Source of the DNA: [Erwinia] mediterraneensis
GTDB lineage: Bacteria > Pseudomonadota > Gammaproteobacteria > Enterobacterales > Enterobacteriaceae
Direction: 5' to 3'
Length of the DNA stretch: 64,000 nt
NCBI RefSeq assembly: GCF_900604315.1
Contig: NZ_LR026978.1
Coordinates: 1,901,615 to 1,965,614, forward strand
The translations under genes and the position numbers were made by a program. Numbering within the stretch: the first letter of the stretch is position 1; each line of letters begins with the position of its first letter. Shown one piece after another: positions 26,033-36,076 of this stretch. The notes beneath the pieces were generated by a model. That model ran no database searches, was not told the DNA's origin, and saw only the letters and a list, made by a program, of their open reading frames with translations.

Positions 26033-27760
26033 TGGAGCACCTCAAAAACACCATCATACACTAAATCAGTAAGTTGGCAGCATCACCGAAAATACCATAG
26101 AGCCGGAGTTACTTGCAGATATTAATATTTCTGAATCAATCGCTTATGAACGAGATCTGTTGATTGACGATTACCGGCAGGTTTCGCTGGCACAAATAAT
26201 GGGTTTAAAGCGGCTTCCGCCGGAGCTAAATATTCATAATCAGCCACTGGCATTTTCCGAGACGCTTAAGCATAAAATCAGGCTGGTTAATATTAAACCT
26301 GCAGCGCTGGAAACCGAGCTGTTGGGGCCCCCGGAAGAGAACGGATTGTGTCGGGGTTTAACCCCGGAGACAAAAGATAAAAAATATGTTTTGGTTGACA
26401 ATAAACCTTACGAAGTTAGCTACAACAAGGAGAAGAAAGAGTACAATTTTGCCGGGAATCATGTTGAACGTCTTTCCTTTATTATAGATAAAAAGAACAA
26501 GCTGGCGGTGGAAAAAGTCAGATTAAACTACAAAGTTCAGGAGGGCGAACTGCTGAATACCCACTGCCGGACCAAACGTTCACCAGCCTCCGCCTGTAAG
26601 CTATGGGTGGATATTAACGCGCGGGAAGCGCTTGAAAAGAATAGCGATAAAGCGATACCTGCCGAAGAGGTAGAAAATAAACTGGATACGTACGATATCA
26701 GTAAGTCGCTTTACAAGAACAAAGATAACGGCAGACTCTATTTTAAATACAAAAACAAGTTCTTTCGGGCAAAAATATCCCTGACAGAAGAGAATCTGGA
26801 GAAAATTACGCTCAAGTTAAAAAAAGAGACGCTGGTTAATAAAATCCTGCGTAGAATTGAGAAAAATTACCTTGATCTCTACGTTATAGAACGCGCAGGG
26901 GGTAATAAAAAAACGCTGACGCTGGAAGAGGATATACCCCGGGTCAGAGGCGGGCACAGTCTTGAAGGTTATGAGCTTTATAAAAATTATGCCGGACGCT
27001 CATTTCCTTTAACGGCAGAGGAGTACGAAGCGCTGGAAGAATATGGCAAAACCAGCAGTAATACCATCAAATCGGTAATGGCGGAGATGCGGTTAAGGGG
27101 AGCAGCGAGCAGTCAGGATGCGCAGTCCGTATTGAAAACTGTAGATTTTATAAAAAGCGCTATCAATAAGATTCCCCCTTATCAGGGAAGCGTCTACCAC
27201 GGCGGTTCTATAAAAACAAAACTGCTTGATGAACTGCGGATCGGCGATTTTGTGACAAATGCGGCCTTTATCTCAACGTCAGCCGATCAAAAGGTTGCGG
27301 CGGGTTTTATTCCTTACGGTCGTTATGTCAGTCCCGGTTGTGAAGGGATTATGCTGAAACTTGAAATAAAAGATGCCGGCCATCCCATCATGTTTTACAC
27401 CTTTAAGCCGAATGAATATGAAGTATTGATTAACGATGGTACTATTTTTCGTGTCACGGAGTTACCGGGAGAGATAAAAAGAATTACGTTGCAGGAAGTG
27501 GATCCACAAAGCGTGCCTGAAGGCAGCAAAGTGTATTACCTGGACGACCAATGGGCCAGCAGGCAGAAAGAGCCGGGCTTTTATTATCACAAAGGAGAAA
27601 ATTAAGCTCTGTCACTACGTATTAAAACTATATAAAAGTAAAGCTTTATTGCACAAAGTTAATCGCTTTCTGAAAGTAAGCCAGAGACGACCTGCTAAGG
27701 TAGGGGAGTCATGAACAACAGGTTAAAATAATTTTAATTATTATAACGTTGTTGTACTCA

Positions 27761-27790
27761 GCGGGTTGTTTTCTTCATTAAACAACCCGC
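27761..27790 (+). terminator. Hairpin between the two toxin-like genes
   Basis: GCGGGTTGTTT and AAACAACCCGC form an 11-bp perfect stem around an 8-base loop. It lies 155 bp after the stop of the first toxin-like gene and 68 bp before the start of the second. There is no T run after it; the complement is no better. Confidence 0.5.
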
Positions 27791-27858
27791 CGGGAAAGGC
27801 TTATTGATTTCAAGCATTATTTTCCTGCCTGATAGCGATGATTGTGAGGCTTTATTCT

Positions 27859-30800
27859 ATGTTCAATAATACCATAAACCATCCTTATCATGCTTATATA
27901 TCACCGGGTCAGGAACATCAGCCCTGGCAGAATGATGCAAAGGATTTCGCAGAAAAAGTGGCCAGGGCAGCAAGTTGTCCGGGAAGGCATAAAGGCAACA
28001 GAGAAAAAATGGATCTGGCCTGGGCTTGTCTCAATGTGATCGCCGGAGTGACTAACAGCCTGCAACAGGTGTTGACCTGTCTGCCCTGCGGTACTGAAAT
28101 GTCCGCTCTGGCCCCTGGCAGGGTATTACCCGAACATATTTTTGCCGTACATGATACGGTTCCATCAGCCAGTCAGGCTGATAATGATGAGCTCTCCCTT
28201 TTTAAAACGCTTCAGGCAGGGATAACGACCTTCTGGCGTGACCCGTTGCTGTTCCCGGTGGCCGCAGCTGAACAGGCCAGCGAAAACGAAATTATCAGTA
28301 ATGAGATTCCGCTTTACCCTCAGCCCGCCCGTCCCTCCGCCACCGAAAAAATTCCTTCTGTTCTGCCTGTTACGCGCCCGGTACTTAAGCTGCAGCCCAA
28401 TATTACGGCGATTAAAGACTTCCAGGAATATTATCAACAACGACATCCCGCTCATCCGTTGACGCTGGCGAAAGCAGCCATTGAAACCGTGATGGCAGAA
28501 AAATTTAACCTGACTCTGGATGCCAGCCATGTCTGGCTGCACTCTTTTCCCCTGGGGGAAGGGGATCCGCGTACCATTACCGGTTTTGCGCATAATGTGA
28601 AACCGGAACGCTCCGAGCGGCTGGATGAACTGGTGTTGAAAAACTTTAACCGGCAGCAGTGGGAAAATGAATTCAGCATGGGTTTGCTGAATGCCCTTTA
28701 TAACCAGAGCGCGACAGAAACTTCACATTTTGGTGTGCATAATGAAGTCAGAATCACGCTGCAACAGCTCATGGATGCGATTTGGGAAATCGACTTTTCT
28801 CAGGTGTATCGCACCAAGCTGGATGAATTCTGGAGCAAACCCAGGTTACAGGAGATGGAGAACCTGGTGTTTTATATTGTTAATGCCGCCAGGCATTTTC
28901 ATAATCTGCAGCCGGAGGATCAGGAAATATTTCATCAGGGCTGGGGATTACGTGAAGATAAAACGTCACGGGTAAAACGCTACCTGTTTGATATCGGCGG
29001 CTACGCCGCAACGGATATTGTCATTTTGCGCCGCACTGATTCACCGAAAGTCTATATTTTCGAACCCCGGCTGGAAAATCCGTTCAGGGTCTTTCACAGC
29101 GAGTTTGATATGCAAAGCTGGTTCATCAACCGTTGCGCGGATGCGGCCGAACGGCAGAAAATCGCGCTCGCCTTTCCGGTAGCGGCACGCATCAAGGGGT
29201 TCGTTAAGTGGGGCGTGGACCAGTATTTACAGGCGATGGGCGATACGCAAAAGGATCCGAACGCCTACCTGCAATATATCGCCACCGATCGCCGGCCGCT
29301 GCAGGGATCGCTGGCGATCCAGCTGGCAGACAGGCAGAAAGAGCGCGATTATGCCGATCTTCCCTATGAAATCACCTCACACGCGGCCATCCGTACCGCA
29401 CGCTGGGCCAGTTATTTCGACGTCATCAATATGATCTTCCCCAACCCGGCGACGCTACTCGTTTCGTGGGGGATGGCGCTGGATCAAATGCTGAACGGGG
29501 CAAGCTGGCAGGCACGTAAACAAGGTGCCGGTAAGTTTTTCACTTATACCGCTTTCCTGTTCACGGCTGCACTGGATGGCGTGGCAGGCCGGGCGCTGGA
29601 TATGGGGGAAGAATGGATGACGGCCAGCGCCGAAGGGGAAGGCGGTCTGGCTGGCGTGATCAGAGCGGAAGCCGGGGATTTAGAGAGTGATTATACGCAG
29701 CTGTTGCTGGCGCATAAACTGGGCGTGGAGGCGCTGCCGCCGGAGCTGAATGTGCATAACCGCCCCTTGCGCGTCTATCCGGCAGTAGAAAATAGCGTGA
29801 AGGAGAGAGGAATTATCCCGGCGCCGGTGGAATTTGAACAGCTCGGCCCGCCCGAAGAAAATGGCTTACTCAGCGGCTTGCGTGCCGGGGATAACGATAA
29901 AAAATATGTGCAAATAAAAAATCAGTTTTATGAGGTTTTTTACGATAGCGAGGCGGACGAATATTATTTAGGCGATAAAAACGCTGAGCGGTTGCCGCTG
30001 TTTATTGATGAAGAACATAAAGTGGCGTTTGAAAAACCCTTCTCCGCACGTGAGATACAAAATTTACCTTCGCTGTGTCGCACCAGACGCGCGCCGGGAA
30101 CTTCTGCCGGTGTGACCTGTAGCGTACAGATAAGTGCAAAAGCCAGACAGGCCCTGGATGACAATATCGCCAGCGCTATTCCGGCAGAGGAAATTGACAA
30201 TAAGCTGGAGGTGTTTAATGACCGAAGGGCGTTGTTCAGGAAAAAAGGCACAGAAGAGATTTATTTCAAATATGCTGACCACTATTTCCCGACGAAAATT
30301 ACTAACCCTCAGGGCTATATCGCTAATCTGAGCCTGAAGATTAAGGCAAAAACCCCCTGGAAAAAGCTGCTGGGTAAAAGCTCAAAGCTGGATTTATGGC
30401 TGGTACCCGACCGGCAGAGCCGCTCAGGAATGACGCTGGCGATGAAAGATGAAGTGAAAGAAATTATGCTGAATCTGAAACGAGGAGGGCTCCCGATTGT
30501 TGAAACCTATATCGAACAGGAACAGACCTTAAGCCGGGAAGAGATCAGTGCAATTACGCAATATGTTAACAGCAGCAGTAATGCTATCAGGGAGTTTTGC
30601 GTTAAGAAAAAACTGTCGGGCCCGGAAGTCTATAGTGTGAAGTGGCTACAGCGGGAAGCAGAGTATGCACTGCAGTTTATCCGCAGTGGTTTAAAAAAGA
30701 TCAAGCCGCATACAGGAAAGGTTTTTCATGGCGGTTCGCTGAAAGAAGCGCTGCTGAATAAACTGCAGGTGGGTGATTATGTCAGCAATGCCGCCTTTTT

Positions 30801-31140
30801 ATCCGCCTCGGAAGATAAAAGCGCCGCTTTGCTCCACCAGCCGGTGGTCAGCCAGCTCTATGCCGGGACAAAGCAAATCTTGTTAGAGATAGAGGGTCAG
30901 TCGCGCGGGCACTCAGTAATGAAATACTCCAGTAAACAGTATGAGCAGGAAGTGTTATTTGAAGATAATACGGTGTTTCGGGTAAAAGCGCTGGATAAAG
31001 AAAATCACCGGCTGGTGCTGGAGGAGGTGCCGGTAGAAAAAGTGCCGACGAATAAAAAGATTTACTATCTGGATGACTGGCTGCTGATGGAGAAAGATTC
31101 AGAGCAACTGCATACCTATCGACCGGCGAGCAACAATTAA
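27859..31140 (+). CDS. Intact DUF6543-type toxin/effector with C-terminal ADP-ribosyltransferase signature
   Basis: 1093 residues from ATG 27859, preferred because GTGAGG lies 8 bases upstream; an in-frame ATG at 27838 adds seven residues. The DUF6543/dermonecrotic-toxin-like core is at ~150-600 (for example AATDIVILRRTDSPKVYIF, QSWFINRC, ADRQKERD), followed by a linker with CRTRRAPG and a C-terminal domain with VFHGGS (H957), FLSASED (S982-S984) and YEQEVLF (E1029, E1031). This mimics the R-S-E mono-ADP-ribosyltransferase layout, with His for Arg and SAS for STS. It is a tandem paralogue of the IS1-split gene. No signal peptide is seen, so T3SS export is likely but not proven. It is the last island gene before tRNA-Phe. 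Confidence 0.85.
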   Translation: MFNNTINHPYHAYISPGQEHQPWQNDAKDFAEKVARAASCPGRHKGNREKMDLAWACLNVIAGVTNSLQQVLTCLPCGTEMSALAPGRVLPEHIFAVHDTVPSASQADNDELSLFKTLQAGITTFWRDPLLFPVAAAEQASENEIISNEIPLYPQPARPSATEKIPSVLPVTRPVLKLQPNITAIKDFQEYYQQRHPAHPLTLAKAAIETVMAEKFNLTLDASHVWLHSFPLGEGDPRTITGFAHNVKPERSERLDELVLKNFNRQQWENEFSMGLLNALYNQSATETSHFGVHNEVRITLQQLMDAIWEIDFSQVYRTKLDEFWSKPRLQEMENLVFYIVNAARHFHNLQPEDQEIFHQGWGLREDKTSRVKRYLFDIGGYAATDIVILRRTDSPKVYIFEPRLENPFRVFHSEFDMQSWFINRCADAAERQKIALAFPVAARIKGFVKWGVDQYLQAMGDTQKDPNAYLQYIATDRRPLQGSLAIQLADRQKERDYADLPYEITSHAAIRTARWASYFDVINMIFPNPATLLVSWGMALDQMLNGASWQARKQGAGKFFTYTAFLFTAALDGVAGRALDMGEEWMTASAEGEGGLAGVIRAEAGDLESDYTQLLLAHKLGVEALPPELNVHNRPLRVYPAVENSVKERGIIPAPVEFEQLGPPEENGLLSGLRAGDNDKKYVQIKNQFYEVFYDSEADEYYLGDKNAERLPLFIDEEHKVAFEKPFSAREIQNLPSLCRTRRAPGTSAGVTCSVQISAKARQALDDNIASAIPAEEIDNKLEVFNDRRALFRKKGTEEIYFKYADHYFPTKITNPQGYIANLSLKIKAKTPWKKLLGKSSKLDLWLVPDRQSRSGMTLAMKDEVKEIMLNLKRGGLPIVETYIEQEQTLSREEISAITQYVNSSSNAIREFCVKKKLSGPEVYSVKWLQREAEYALQFIRSGLKKIKPHTGKVFHGGSLKEALLNKLQVGDYVSNAAFLSASEDKSAALLHQPVVSQLYAGTKQILLEIEGQSRGHSVMKYSSKQYEQEVLFEDNTVFRVKALDKENHRLVLEEVPVEKVPTNKKIYYLDDWLLMEKDSEQLHTYRPASNN

Positions 31141-31210
31141 ACCCTTTTCTGGTGGGTCTTATCGTCTGAACGGTGGCGCAGCGCTACATCCTGTTTCTGC
31201 AGGCGGAAAA

Positions 31211-31240
31211 GCAAAAACCCCCGCCGAGGCGAGGGTTTGA
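31211..31240 (-). terminator. Rho-independent terminator of tRNA-Phe
   Basis: Minus strand: AAACCCTCGCCTCGGCGGGGGTTTTT, a GC-rich stem followed by T5, seven bases after the tRNA 3' end. Confidence 0.85.
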
Positions 31241-31246
31241 AAGAAG

Positions 31247-31322
31247 TGGTGCCCGGACTCGGAATCGAACCAAGGACACGGGGATTTTCAATCCCCTGCT
31301 CTACCGACTGAGCTATCCGGGC
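31247..31322 (-). tRNA. pheU: tRNA-Phe (GAA)
   Basis: 76 nt with encoded CCA. The anticodon loop reads TTGAAAA on the minus strand (anticodon GAA), with GGTTCGATTCC in the T arm and an acceptor stem GCCCGGA/TCCGGGC. Its 3' end faces the T3SS island, as expected when an integrase used this tRNA as attB. The neighbour order tRNA-Phe, yjdC, dsbD, cutA is the same as at E. coli pheU. No second copy of the 3' end (attachment repeat) is present in the window. Confidence 0.97.
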
Positions 31323-31431
31323 AACGGGGCGCATTAAACCGTAAAGGCATCCGGTCGTCAACGGCTTTAATGAAAAAACCCTGCAAAACGTGACTGATCG
31401 CCTGAATTTCAGCCAAAAGCGATAAAAAGGT

Positions 31432-32007
31432 TCAGGTTAACGCGCCGTTCTGGCGGCAAAGCGCAATATTCAGTACATCTTCCGCCAGGCGTCGTGCTGT
31501 CGCCACATCCTGCACGTTGCGCTTTACCAGCAGTTTGCTCAGACAGCCTTCCAGGATCAGTTCCATCTGATCCGCCACCAGCGAGGGATTATCCAGCGCC
31601 AGCGCCACTAAAAGTTCATGGGTGAATTGCCAGGAGGCCTTTTTCTGCTGCTCCGCCAGCTGATGCAGCGGCTGCTCCGGCAACGGATAGAAACTACAGG
31701 CAGCAATAAATAAACAGCCAGGGAAGCGTCCCTTGTTTACCTGCTCGCTTAAAACGTGGTAGCGCGCCAGCAGCTTCTGTTCGTGGCTTAAGGCGGTGTC
31801 GAGCGCAATCTGCCGCCGCCAGGTATCGATTTGCTGGCCGTGATAGTGCAGGGCGTCATACAGCAGCGCCTCGCGATCGGGCCAGTAACGCTGTAACTGC
31901 GCGGCGTCTAAACCTGTTTCTGCGGCAAGCTGATCAAGCGATGCGGCCGCAAGGCCATGCCGTTCAAGCACATTCAACGCATGCTCGAGTATTTGTTCAC
32001 GTTGCAA
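31432..32007 (-). CDS. yjdC: TetR-family regulator YjdC
   Basis: 191 residues. N-terminal TetR helix-turn-helix (QILEHALNVLERHGLAAASLDQLAAETGLDAAQLQRYWPDREAL, residues ~4-48) and a C-terminal TetR_C-like ligand/dimer domain. It sits 71 bp downstream of dsbD on the same strand, as in E. coli, where yjdC follows dsbD. Targets are not known to me. Confidence 0.88.
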   Translation of the reverse strand: MQREQILEHALNVLERHGLAAASLDQLAAETGLDAAQLQRYWPDREALLYDALHYHGQQIDTWRRQIALDTALSHEQKLLARYHVLSEQVNKGRFPGCLFIAACSFYPLPEQPLHQLAEQQKKASWQFTHELLVALALDNPSLVADQMELILEGCLSKLLVKRNVQDVATARRLAEDVLNIALCRQNGALT

Positions 32008-32078
32008 GTGACTCTCCTCTGATATGCGAGACCGGGCAGCAGCACGCTCCCCGGGAATAATCCAGCCTCCAGTGTCGT

Positions 32079-33788
32079 TTACTGGCCGAATTTCTGCAAA
32101 TGCTTGAGAAAAGCTGCCGCATCCAGAAAACCGGTGATGCGGGAGCCGGGGATCTCGTTACCCTGTGCATCAAAGAAGAGCAGGGTGGGCAGGCCAAGCA
32201 CCTGCAGATGCTGCAATAATGCATTATCCTGCGCGCTGTTTGCCGTCACGTCAGCCTGCAGCAATTGTAGCTGGCTCAGCGCCTGGCTGACGCCCGGATC
32301 GCTGAAGGTGTACTTCGCAAACTCTTTACAGGCCACACACCAGTCGGCATAGAGATCAACCAGGGTGATCCTGCCTTGCGCCTGCTGCAATGCGGCATCC
32401 AGCTGTGCGGCCGAGCTAATCGACCTGAACGGCAGCGGCGCGGCCGCTTGCGGCGTATTGTCGGTGCCAAAGGCCCAGTCCTGCAGAGGGCGGGCGCTGA
32501 TCAACGCCGCAACCAGCATCAGCATCTGTATCAGCCGCCATTTTCCACCTGGTGCACGCAGGCTGAGGGTAAATGCCCAGGCAAAAAACGCCACGCCCAG
32601 CAGGCTCCAGAGGCGTAAACCCCAGAGCTCCCCCAGCACACGCTCCAGCAGAAACACCGGCAGCGCCAGAATAACGAAGCCAAAACCTTCTTTCACACTC
32701 TGCATCCAGGGGCCGCTTTTGGGCAGCAGCCGGTTACCAAACAGGGTGACTGCGATCAGCGGCAGGCCCATACCGAGCGCATAGAGATAAAGCGTACCGG
32801 CCCCCGCCAGCAGATTACCGCTCTGGGCGATATAGAGCAAAATAGCACTGAGCGGCGCGGTGGTGCAGGGCGAGCAGATCAGTCCCGCCAGCGCCCCCAT
32901 CAGAAAGACGCCCGGCAGCGAGCCGCCCTGCTGACGGTTGCTCCACAGGGTCAGGCGCGTTTGCAGGCTGGCAGGCAGTTGCAGGCTGAAGAGACCAAAC
33001 ATCGACAGCGCCAGCAGCACAAACAGCAGCGACAGGCCGAGCAGCACATAAGGATGCTGCAGCGCCGCCTGAAAGCGTAGCCCGGCAGCGGCCACTACCA
33101 GACCCAGCAGCGTATAGGTCAGCGCCATGCCCTGCACATACACCAGCGCCAGGGCGAACAGGCGAGCCAGAGAATAGTTACGCGAGCCGCCGAGAATAAT
33201 GCCGGAAATCAGCGGATACATCGGTAACACGCAGGGGGTAAAGGCGACGCCGATGCCGATCAGGAGCGCCCAGAGTGGTGAAAAGGGTAGTGCACTGGCG
33301 GACGCAGGCGACGCCAGTGGCGAGGCTGCCGCCGGTGGCGCGCTGCTGGCCGCTACGGGGCTTAACGGCACGCTGCGGGTTTCTGGTGGGTAGCAGAAGC
33401 CCGCGGCAGCACAGCCCTGATAGGTTACCTGCAGGGTGGACCCGGGTCCGGCAGCGCGCAACTGCACAGGTAGCGTGAGATCCTGCGGATAAATCTCGCT
33501 TTTGCCATAGAACTCATCTTCATGCGGCTGGCCGGGCGGCAGCGTGAGCGGTGCGATTTGCGCCTGCTGCGGCGTGATGCGCAGCTGCTGGCGGTAGAGG
33601 TAATAGCCCGGTTTGATACGCCAGCTGAGGGTCAGCTGGTTGCCCTGCTGGGCAAAGTCAAAAGCGAAAGCCTGGTTAACCGGCACAAAACCCTTATTGC
33701 TGTTGGTGGAAAAAATTCCCGCCTGCGCCTGCAGGCCAACAAACAGCGTGATAAAAACAATAATCAGGCGAGAGATGCGTGCAGCCAT
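32079..33788 (-). CDS. dsbD: Thiol:disulfide interchange protein DsbD
   Basis: 569 residues (E. coli 565). It carries reducing power from cytoplasmic thioredoxin to periplasmic DsbC, DsbG and CcmG. Signal peptide (1-23), N-terminal α domain with the [10 protein letters not shown] cysteines, eight-helix membrane β domain with [13 protein letters not shown] and [13 protein letters not shown], and a C-terminal thioredoxin-like γ domain with [11 protein letters not shown]. All three cysteine pairs are present. Its start overlaps the cutA 3' end by 25 bp, in the conserved cutA-dsbD pair. Confidence 0.97.
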   Translation of the reverse strand: MAARISRLIIVFITLFVGLQAQAGIFSTNSNKGFVPVNQAFAFDFAQQGNQLTLSWRIKPGYYLYRQQLRITPQQAQIAPLTLPPGQPHEDEFYGKSEIYPQDLTLPVQLRAAGPGSTLQVTYQGCAAAGFCYPPETRSVPLSPVAASSAPPAAASPLASPASASALPFSPLWALLIGIGVAFTPCVLPMYPLISGIILGGSRNYSLARLFALALVYVQGMALTYTLLGLVVAAAGLRFQAALQHPYVLLGLSLLFVLLALSMFGLFSLQLPASLQTRLTLWSNRQQGGSLPGVFLMGALAGLICSPCTTAPLSAILLYIAQSGNLLAGAGTLYLYALGMGLPLIAVTLFGNRLLPKSGPWMQSVKEGFGFVILALPVFLLERVLGELWGLRLWSLLGVAFFAWAFTLSLRAPGGKWRLIQMLMLVAALISARPLQDWAFGTDNTPQAAAPLPFRSISSAAQLDAALQQAQGRITLVDLYADWCVACKEFAKYTFSDPGVSQALSQLQLLQADVTANSAQDNALLQHLQVLGLPTLLFFDAQGNEIPGSRITGFLDAAAFLKHLQKFGQ

Positions 33789-34087
33789 GACAAATAATCA
33801 CTGTCTCCAGATTGAACCGGCAGCACCAGCAGCTCCGGCACGTCGTAAGGATGAGCGGCTTTTAACAGGTCAAGAAGCGCTTGTTGATGGAACTGGTCGC
33901 ATTTCAGCAGCATCTGGATCTCACTGGCCTGTTCGCGCTTCCCTTCCCAGAGATAAAACGAGGTGGCACCCGGCAGCAGCGTAACGCAGGCGGCCAGCCG
34001 GGCGTCCAGCGCCTGGGTAGCCAGCGCCTCGGCGGTGGCGTGATCCGGCGCCGTGCAGAGCACAATCACCGCTTGTGAGGTATGCAT
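33764..34087 (-). CDS. cutA: Divalent-cation tolerance protein CutA
   Basis: 107 residues from ATG 34087, which has GGAGAG upstream and gives the normal CutA length; longer frames upstream are not supported. It contains the CutA core [30 protein letters not shown] and [13 protein letters not shown]. It is a small trimeric cytoplasmic protein linked to copper tolerance. In E. coli dcuA lies between cutA and aspA; here it is absent and aspA follows directly. Confidence 0.95.
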   Translation of the reverse strand: MHTSQAVIVLCTAPDHATAEALATQALDARLAACVTLLPGATSFYLWEGKREQASEIQMLLKCDQFHQQALLDLLKAAHPYDVPELLVLPVQSGDSDYLSWLHASLA

Positions 34088-34194
34088 CTTCTCTCTCCTC
34101 TGCATAAAGGGCTGATGATAACACGCCCTGAGGCTGACAAGCTTGACGGGATCGACATGAATCCCGTCTCGCTCCCGCCAGCCGCGGCAGAAAG

Positions 34195-34222
34195 AAAAAA
34201 GCACGCCCGTTGGGGGCGTGCC
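34195..34222 (-). terminator. Terminator downstream of aspA
   Basis: Minus strand: GCACGCCCCCAACGGGCGTGC followed by a T6 run, 23 bp after the aspA stop. Confidence 0.88.
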
Positions 34223-34244
34223 TTAAACCGCGGCGCAGAGAGGT

Positions 34245-35681
34245 TTACTGTTCGTTTTCGTCGGTATAGCGTTTGGCTTTGTAGGTAGGATACATCAGGT
34301 TCTGCACCGAGAAGATGTCGTCCAGTTCGCTTTCGGTCAGCAGCCCGCGCTCCAGCACCACTTCACGCACGCTCTTACCGGTCTCGGCGCAAATCTTGCC
34401 GACGATATCGCCGTTGTGGTGGCCGATGTAGGGATTGAGGTAGGTGACAATGCCGATAGAGTTAAAGACGTAAGCTTCACATACCGATTTGTTGGCAGTA
34501 ATGCCGTTCACGCACTTCTCCAGCAGGTTGTAGCAGGCGTTAGTAAGAATCGTGATGGATTCAAACATCGCCTGGCCGATAACTGGTTCCATCACGTTCA
34601 GCTGAAGCTGACCCGCTTCAGAGGCCATAGTCACCGTGGTGTCATTACCGATCACTTTGAAGCAAACCTGATTTACCACTTCCGGCACCACCGGATTGAC
34701 TTTTGCCGGCATGATGGAGGAGCCCGCCTGCAGTTCCGGCAGGTTAATTTCGTTGAGTCCGGCGCGCGGACCGGAGGAGAGCAGACGCAAGTCGTTACAG
34801 ATTTTCGACAGCTTCACAGCCAGACGTTTCAGGGAGGAGTGCACCATCACGTAAGCGCCGCAGTCGGAGGTGGCTTCAATCAGGTCTTCAGCAGGCACCA
34901 CCGGCAGATTACTTACCTCGGCCAGACACTGTACTGCCAGCTGCTGATAGCCTTCCGGCGTATTAAGACGCGTACCGATGGCAGTTGCGCCCAGGTTGAC
35001 TTCCAGCAGCAGTTCAGCGGTACGCAGTATGTTTCGGGTCTCTTCATTCAGCAACACGTTAAAGGCGTGGAATTCCTGGCCCAGGGTCATCGGCACGGCG
35101 TCCTGCAACTGGGTGCGGCCCATTTTCAGAATGGCGTCAAACTCAACCGCTTTACGCTGGAAGCCTTCACCCAACTGATGAATAGCATCCACCAGTTTCA
35201 GAATGGAGGTATAAACGGCGATGCGGAAGCCGGTAGGGTAGGCGTCGTTAGTGGACTGGCATTTATTGACATGATCGTTGGGATTAAGGAACTGATAGTC
35301 ACCTTTCTGATGGCCCATCAGTTCAAGACCGATATTGGCGAGCACTTCGTTGGTATTCATGTTAACGGAGGTGCCGGCGCCTCCCTGATAGACATCTACC
35401 GGGAACTGATCCATACATTTACCGTTGTTCAGCACCTCATCGCAGGCCTGAATAATGGCGTTAGCCACATTACGCGGAATGGTTTGCAGTTCGCGGTTAG
35501 CCAGGGCCGCGGCTTTTTTTACCATCACCATGCCACGGACAAACTCAGGGATATCGCTGATCTTACTGTTACTGATGTAGAAATTTTCAATCGCGCGCAG
35601 AGTATGAACACCGTAGTAAGCATCTGCCGGCACTTCGCGCATACCTAACAGATCTTCTTCGATACGAATGTTGTTCGCCAT
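34245..35681 (-). CDS. aspA: Aspartate ammonia-lyase
   Basis: 478 residues, same length as E. coli AspA, from the ATG giving [24 protein letters not shown]; upstream in-frame ATGs add ten unmatched residues. It catalyses L-aspartate to fumarate plus ammonia. The superfamily signature [12 protein letters not shown] with the catalytic Ser on the mobile loop is present, as are [10 protein letters not shown] and GHHNGDIVG. It has its own terminator, and a ~390-bp region upstream holds its promoter, shared divergently with fxsA. Confidence 0.98.
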   Translation of the reverse strand: MANNIRIEEDLLGMREVPADAYYGVHTLRAIENFYISNSKISDIPEFVRGMVMVKKAAALANRELQTIPRNVANAIIQACDEVLNNGKCMDQFPVDVYQGGAGTSVNMNTNEVLANIGLELMGHQKGDYQFLNPNDHVNKCQSTNDAYPTGFRIAVYTSILKLVDAIHQLGEGFQRKAVEFDAILKMGRTQLQDAVPMTLGQEFHAFNVLLNEETRNILRTAELLLEVNLGATAIGTRLNTPEGYQQLAVQCLAEVSNLPVVPAEDLIEATSDCGAYVMVHSSLKRLAVKLSKICNDLRLLSSGPRAGLNEINLPELQAGSSIMPAKVNPVVPEVVNQVCFKVIGNDTTVTMASEAGQLQLNVMEPVIGQAMFESITILTNACYNLLEKCVNGITANKSVCEAYVFNSIGIVTYLNPYIGHHNGDIVGKICAETGKSVREVVLERGLLTESELDDIFSVQNLMYPTYKAKRYTDENEQ

Positions 35682-35711
35682 GATTACCTTCTTATTATTG
35701 ATGCTCATCAT

Positions 35712-36076
35712 CCTTCAGGCGGTAGCGGCTGTGACGCTGACTGCGAATTGAAATCTGTTGGGCATCGCTTGCAAGTGATGTGAAAAATATTGTCGTGGAA
35801 TACCAGTACCGACATTTTATCCATCTTCAGCCTGGCGAGCACGATCATATGCTGTCGTTTTAGAAAAGCCTGTATCCAGATCACTTTACGACGATTTGCT
35901 GATACCGCGTTGTGAACGTTATGTGACAGTTGTCGCAGAATCGGAGCGGAGCAAAAAATTGCCGGCAGCGGTTGAAAAGCGCCAGGTGCAGGCCCATCTC
36001 TTTTTTATCATCATGTCGATGAACCTCTTTCGCTGCCTGGCTCAGGCGAGGCAGCCCCAACAGACAGGAGAATACG
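35712..36076. promoter_or_regulatory. Divergent aspA-fxsA intergenic region
   Basis: 365 bp without a supported gene; a 75-codon frame at 35896 overlaps the fxsA start and has no recognisable homology. In E. coli aspA is controlled by CRP and FNR from this region. I cannot identify their boxes with confidence here. Confidence 0.4.

Larger units (their letters stand above)
25320..26087 (-). mobile_element. Complete IS1 with 9-bp target duplication
   Basis: Exactly 768 bp, the canonical IS1 length. The ends are GGTAATGGTCCCAACTTATTG (here at 25320) and the complement of GGTGATGCTGCCAACTTACTG (at 26087). Flanking direct repeats gaaaatacc at 25311-25319 and 26088-26096 are perfect, so insertion was recent. 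It carries insA and insB with the A6C frameshift signal intact, so it looks transposition-competent. It interrupts the first toxin-like gene. Confidence 0.98.
23073..27605 (+). pseudogene. Large DUF6543-type toxin/effector with ADP-ribosyltransferase domain, split by IS1
   Basis: Removing the IS1 (25320-26087) and one copy of its 9-bp target repeat joins residues 1-749 (to 25319) in frame with 26097 onward, restoring 1251 residues. Start is TTG 23073 behind a perfect AAGGAGG. The middle region resembles the dermonecrotic-toxin-type DUF6543 domain (YYATEIIIFRHPDSPKIYLYD, then MKSWFINRC). The C-terminus has an ADP-ribosyltransferase pattern: VYHGGS (H1117), FISTS (S1142-S1144) and EYEVL (E1189, E1191). 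The whole is collinear with the intact paralogue at 27859. As it stands, the 5' piece ends inside IS1 at 25400 and lacks the catalytic domain; the 3' piece has no good start. A T3SS effector is inferred from location. Confidence 0.85.

Noticed and set aside
31137..31361. 74-codon frame across the tRNA-Phe
   Set aside because: It is the translated tRNA gene and flanks.
34416..35648. 410-codon open frame opposite aspA
   Set aside because: Antisense shadow of a highly conserved gene with strong codon bias; no homology or ribosome site.
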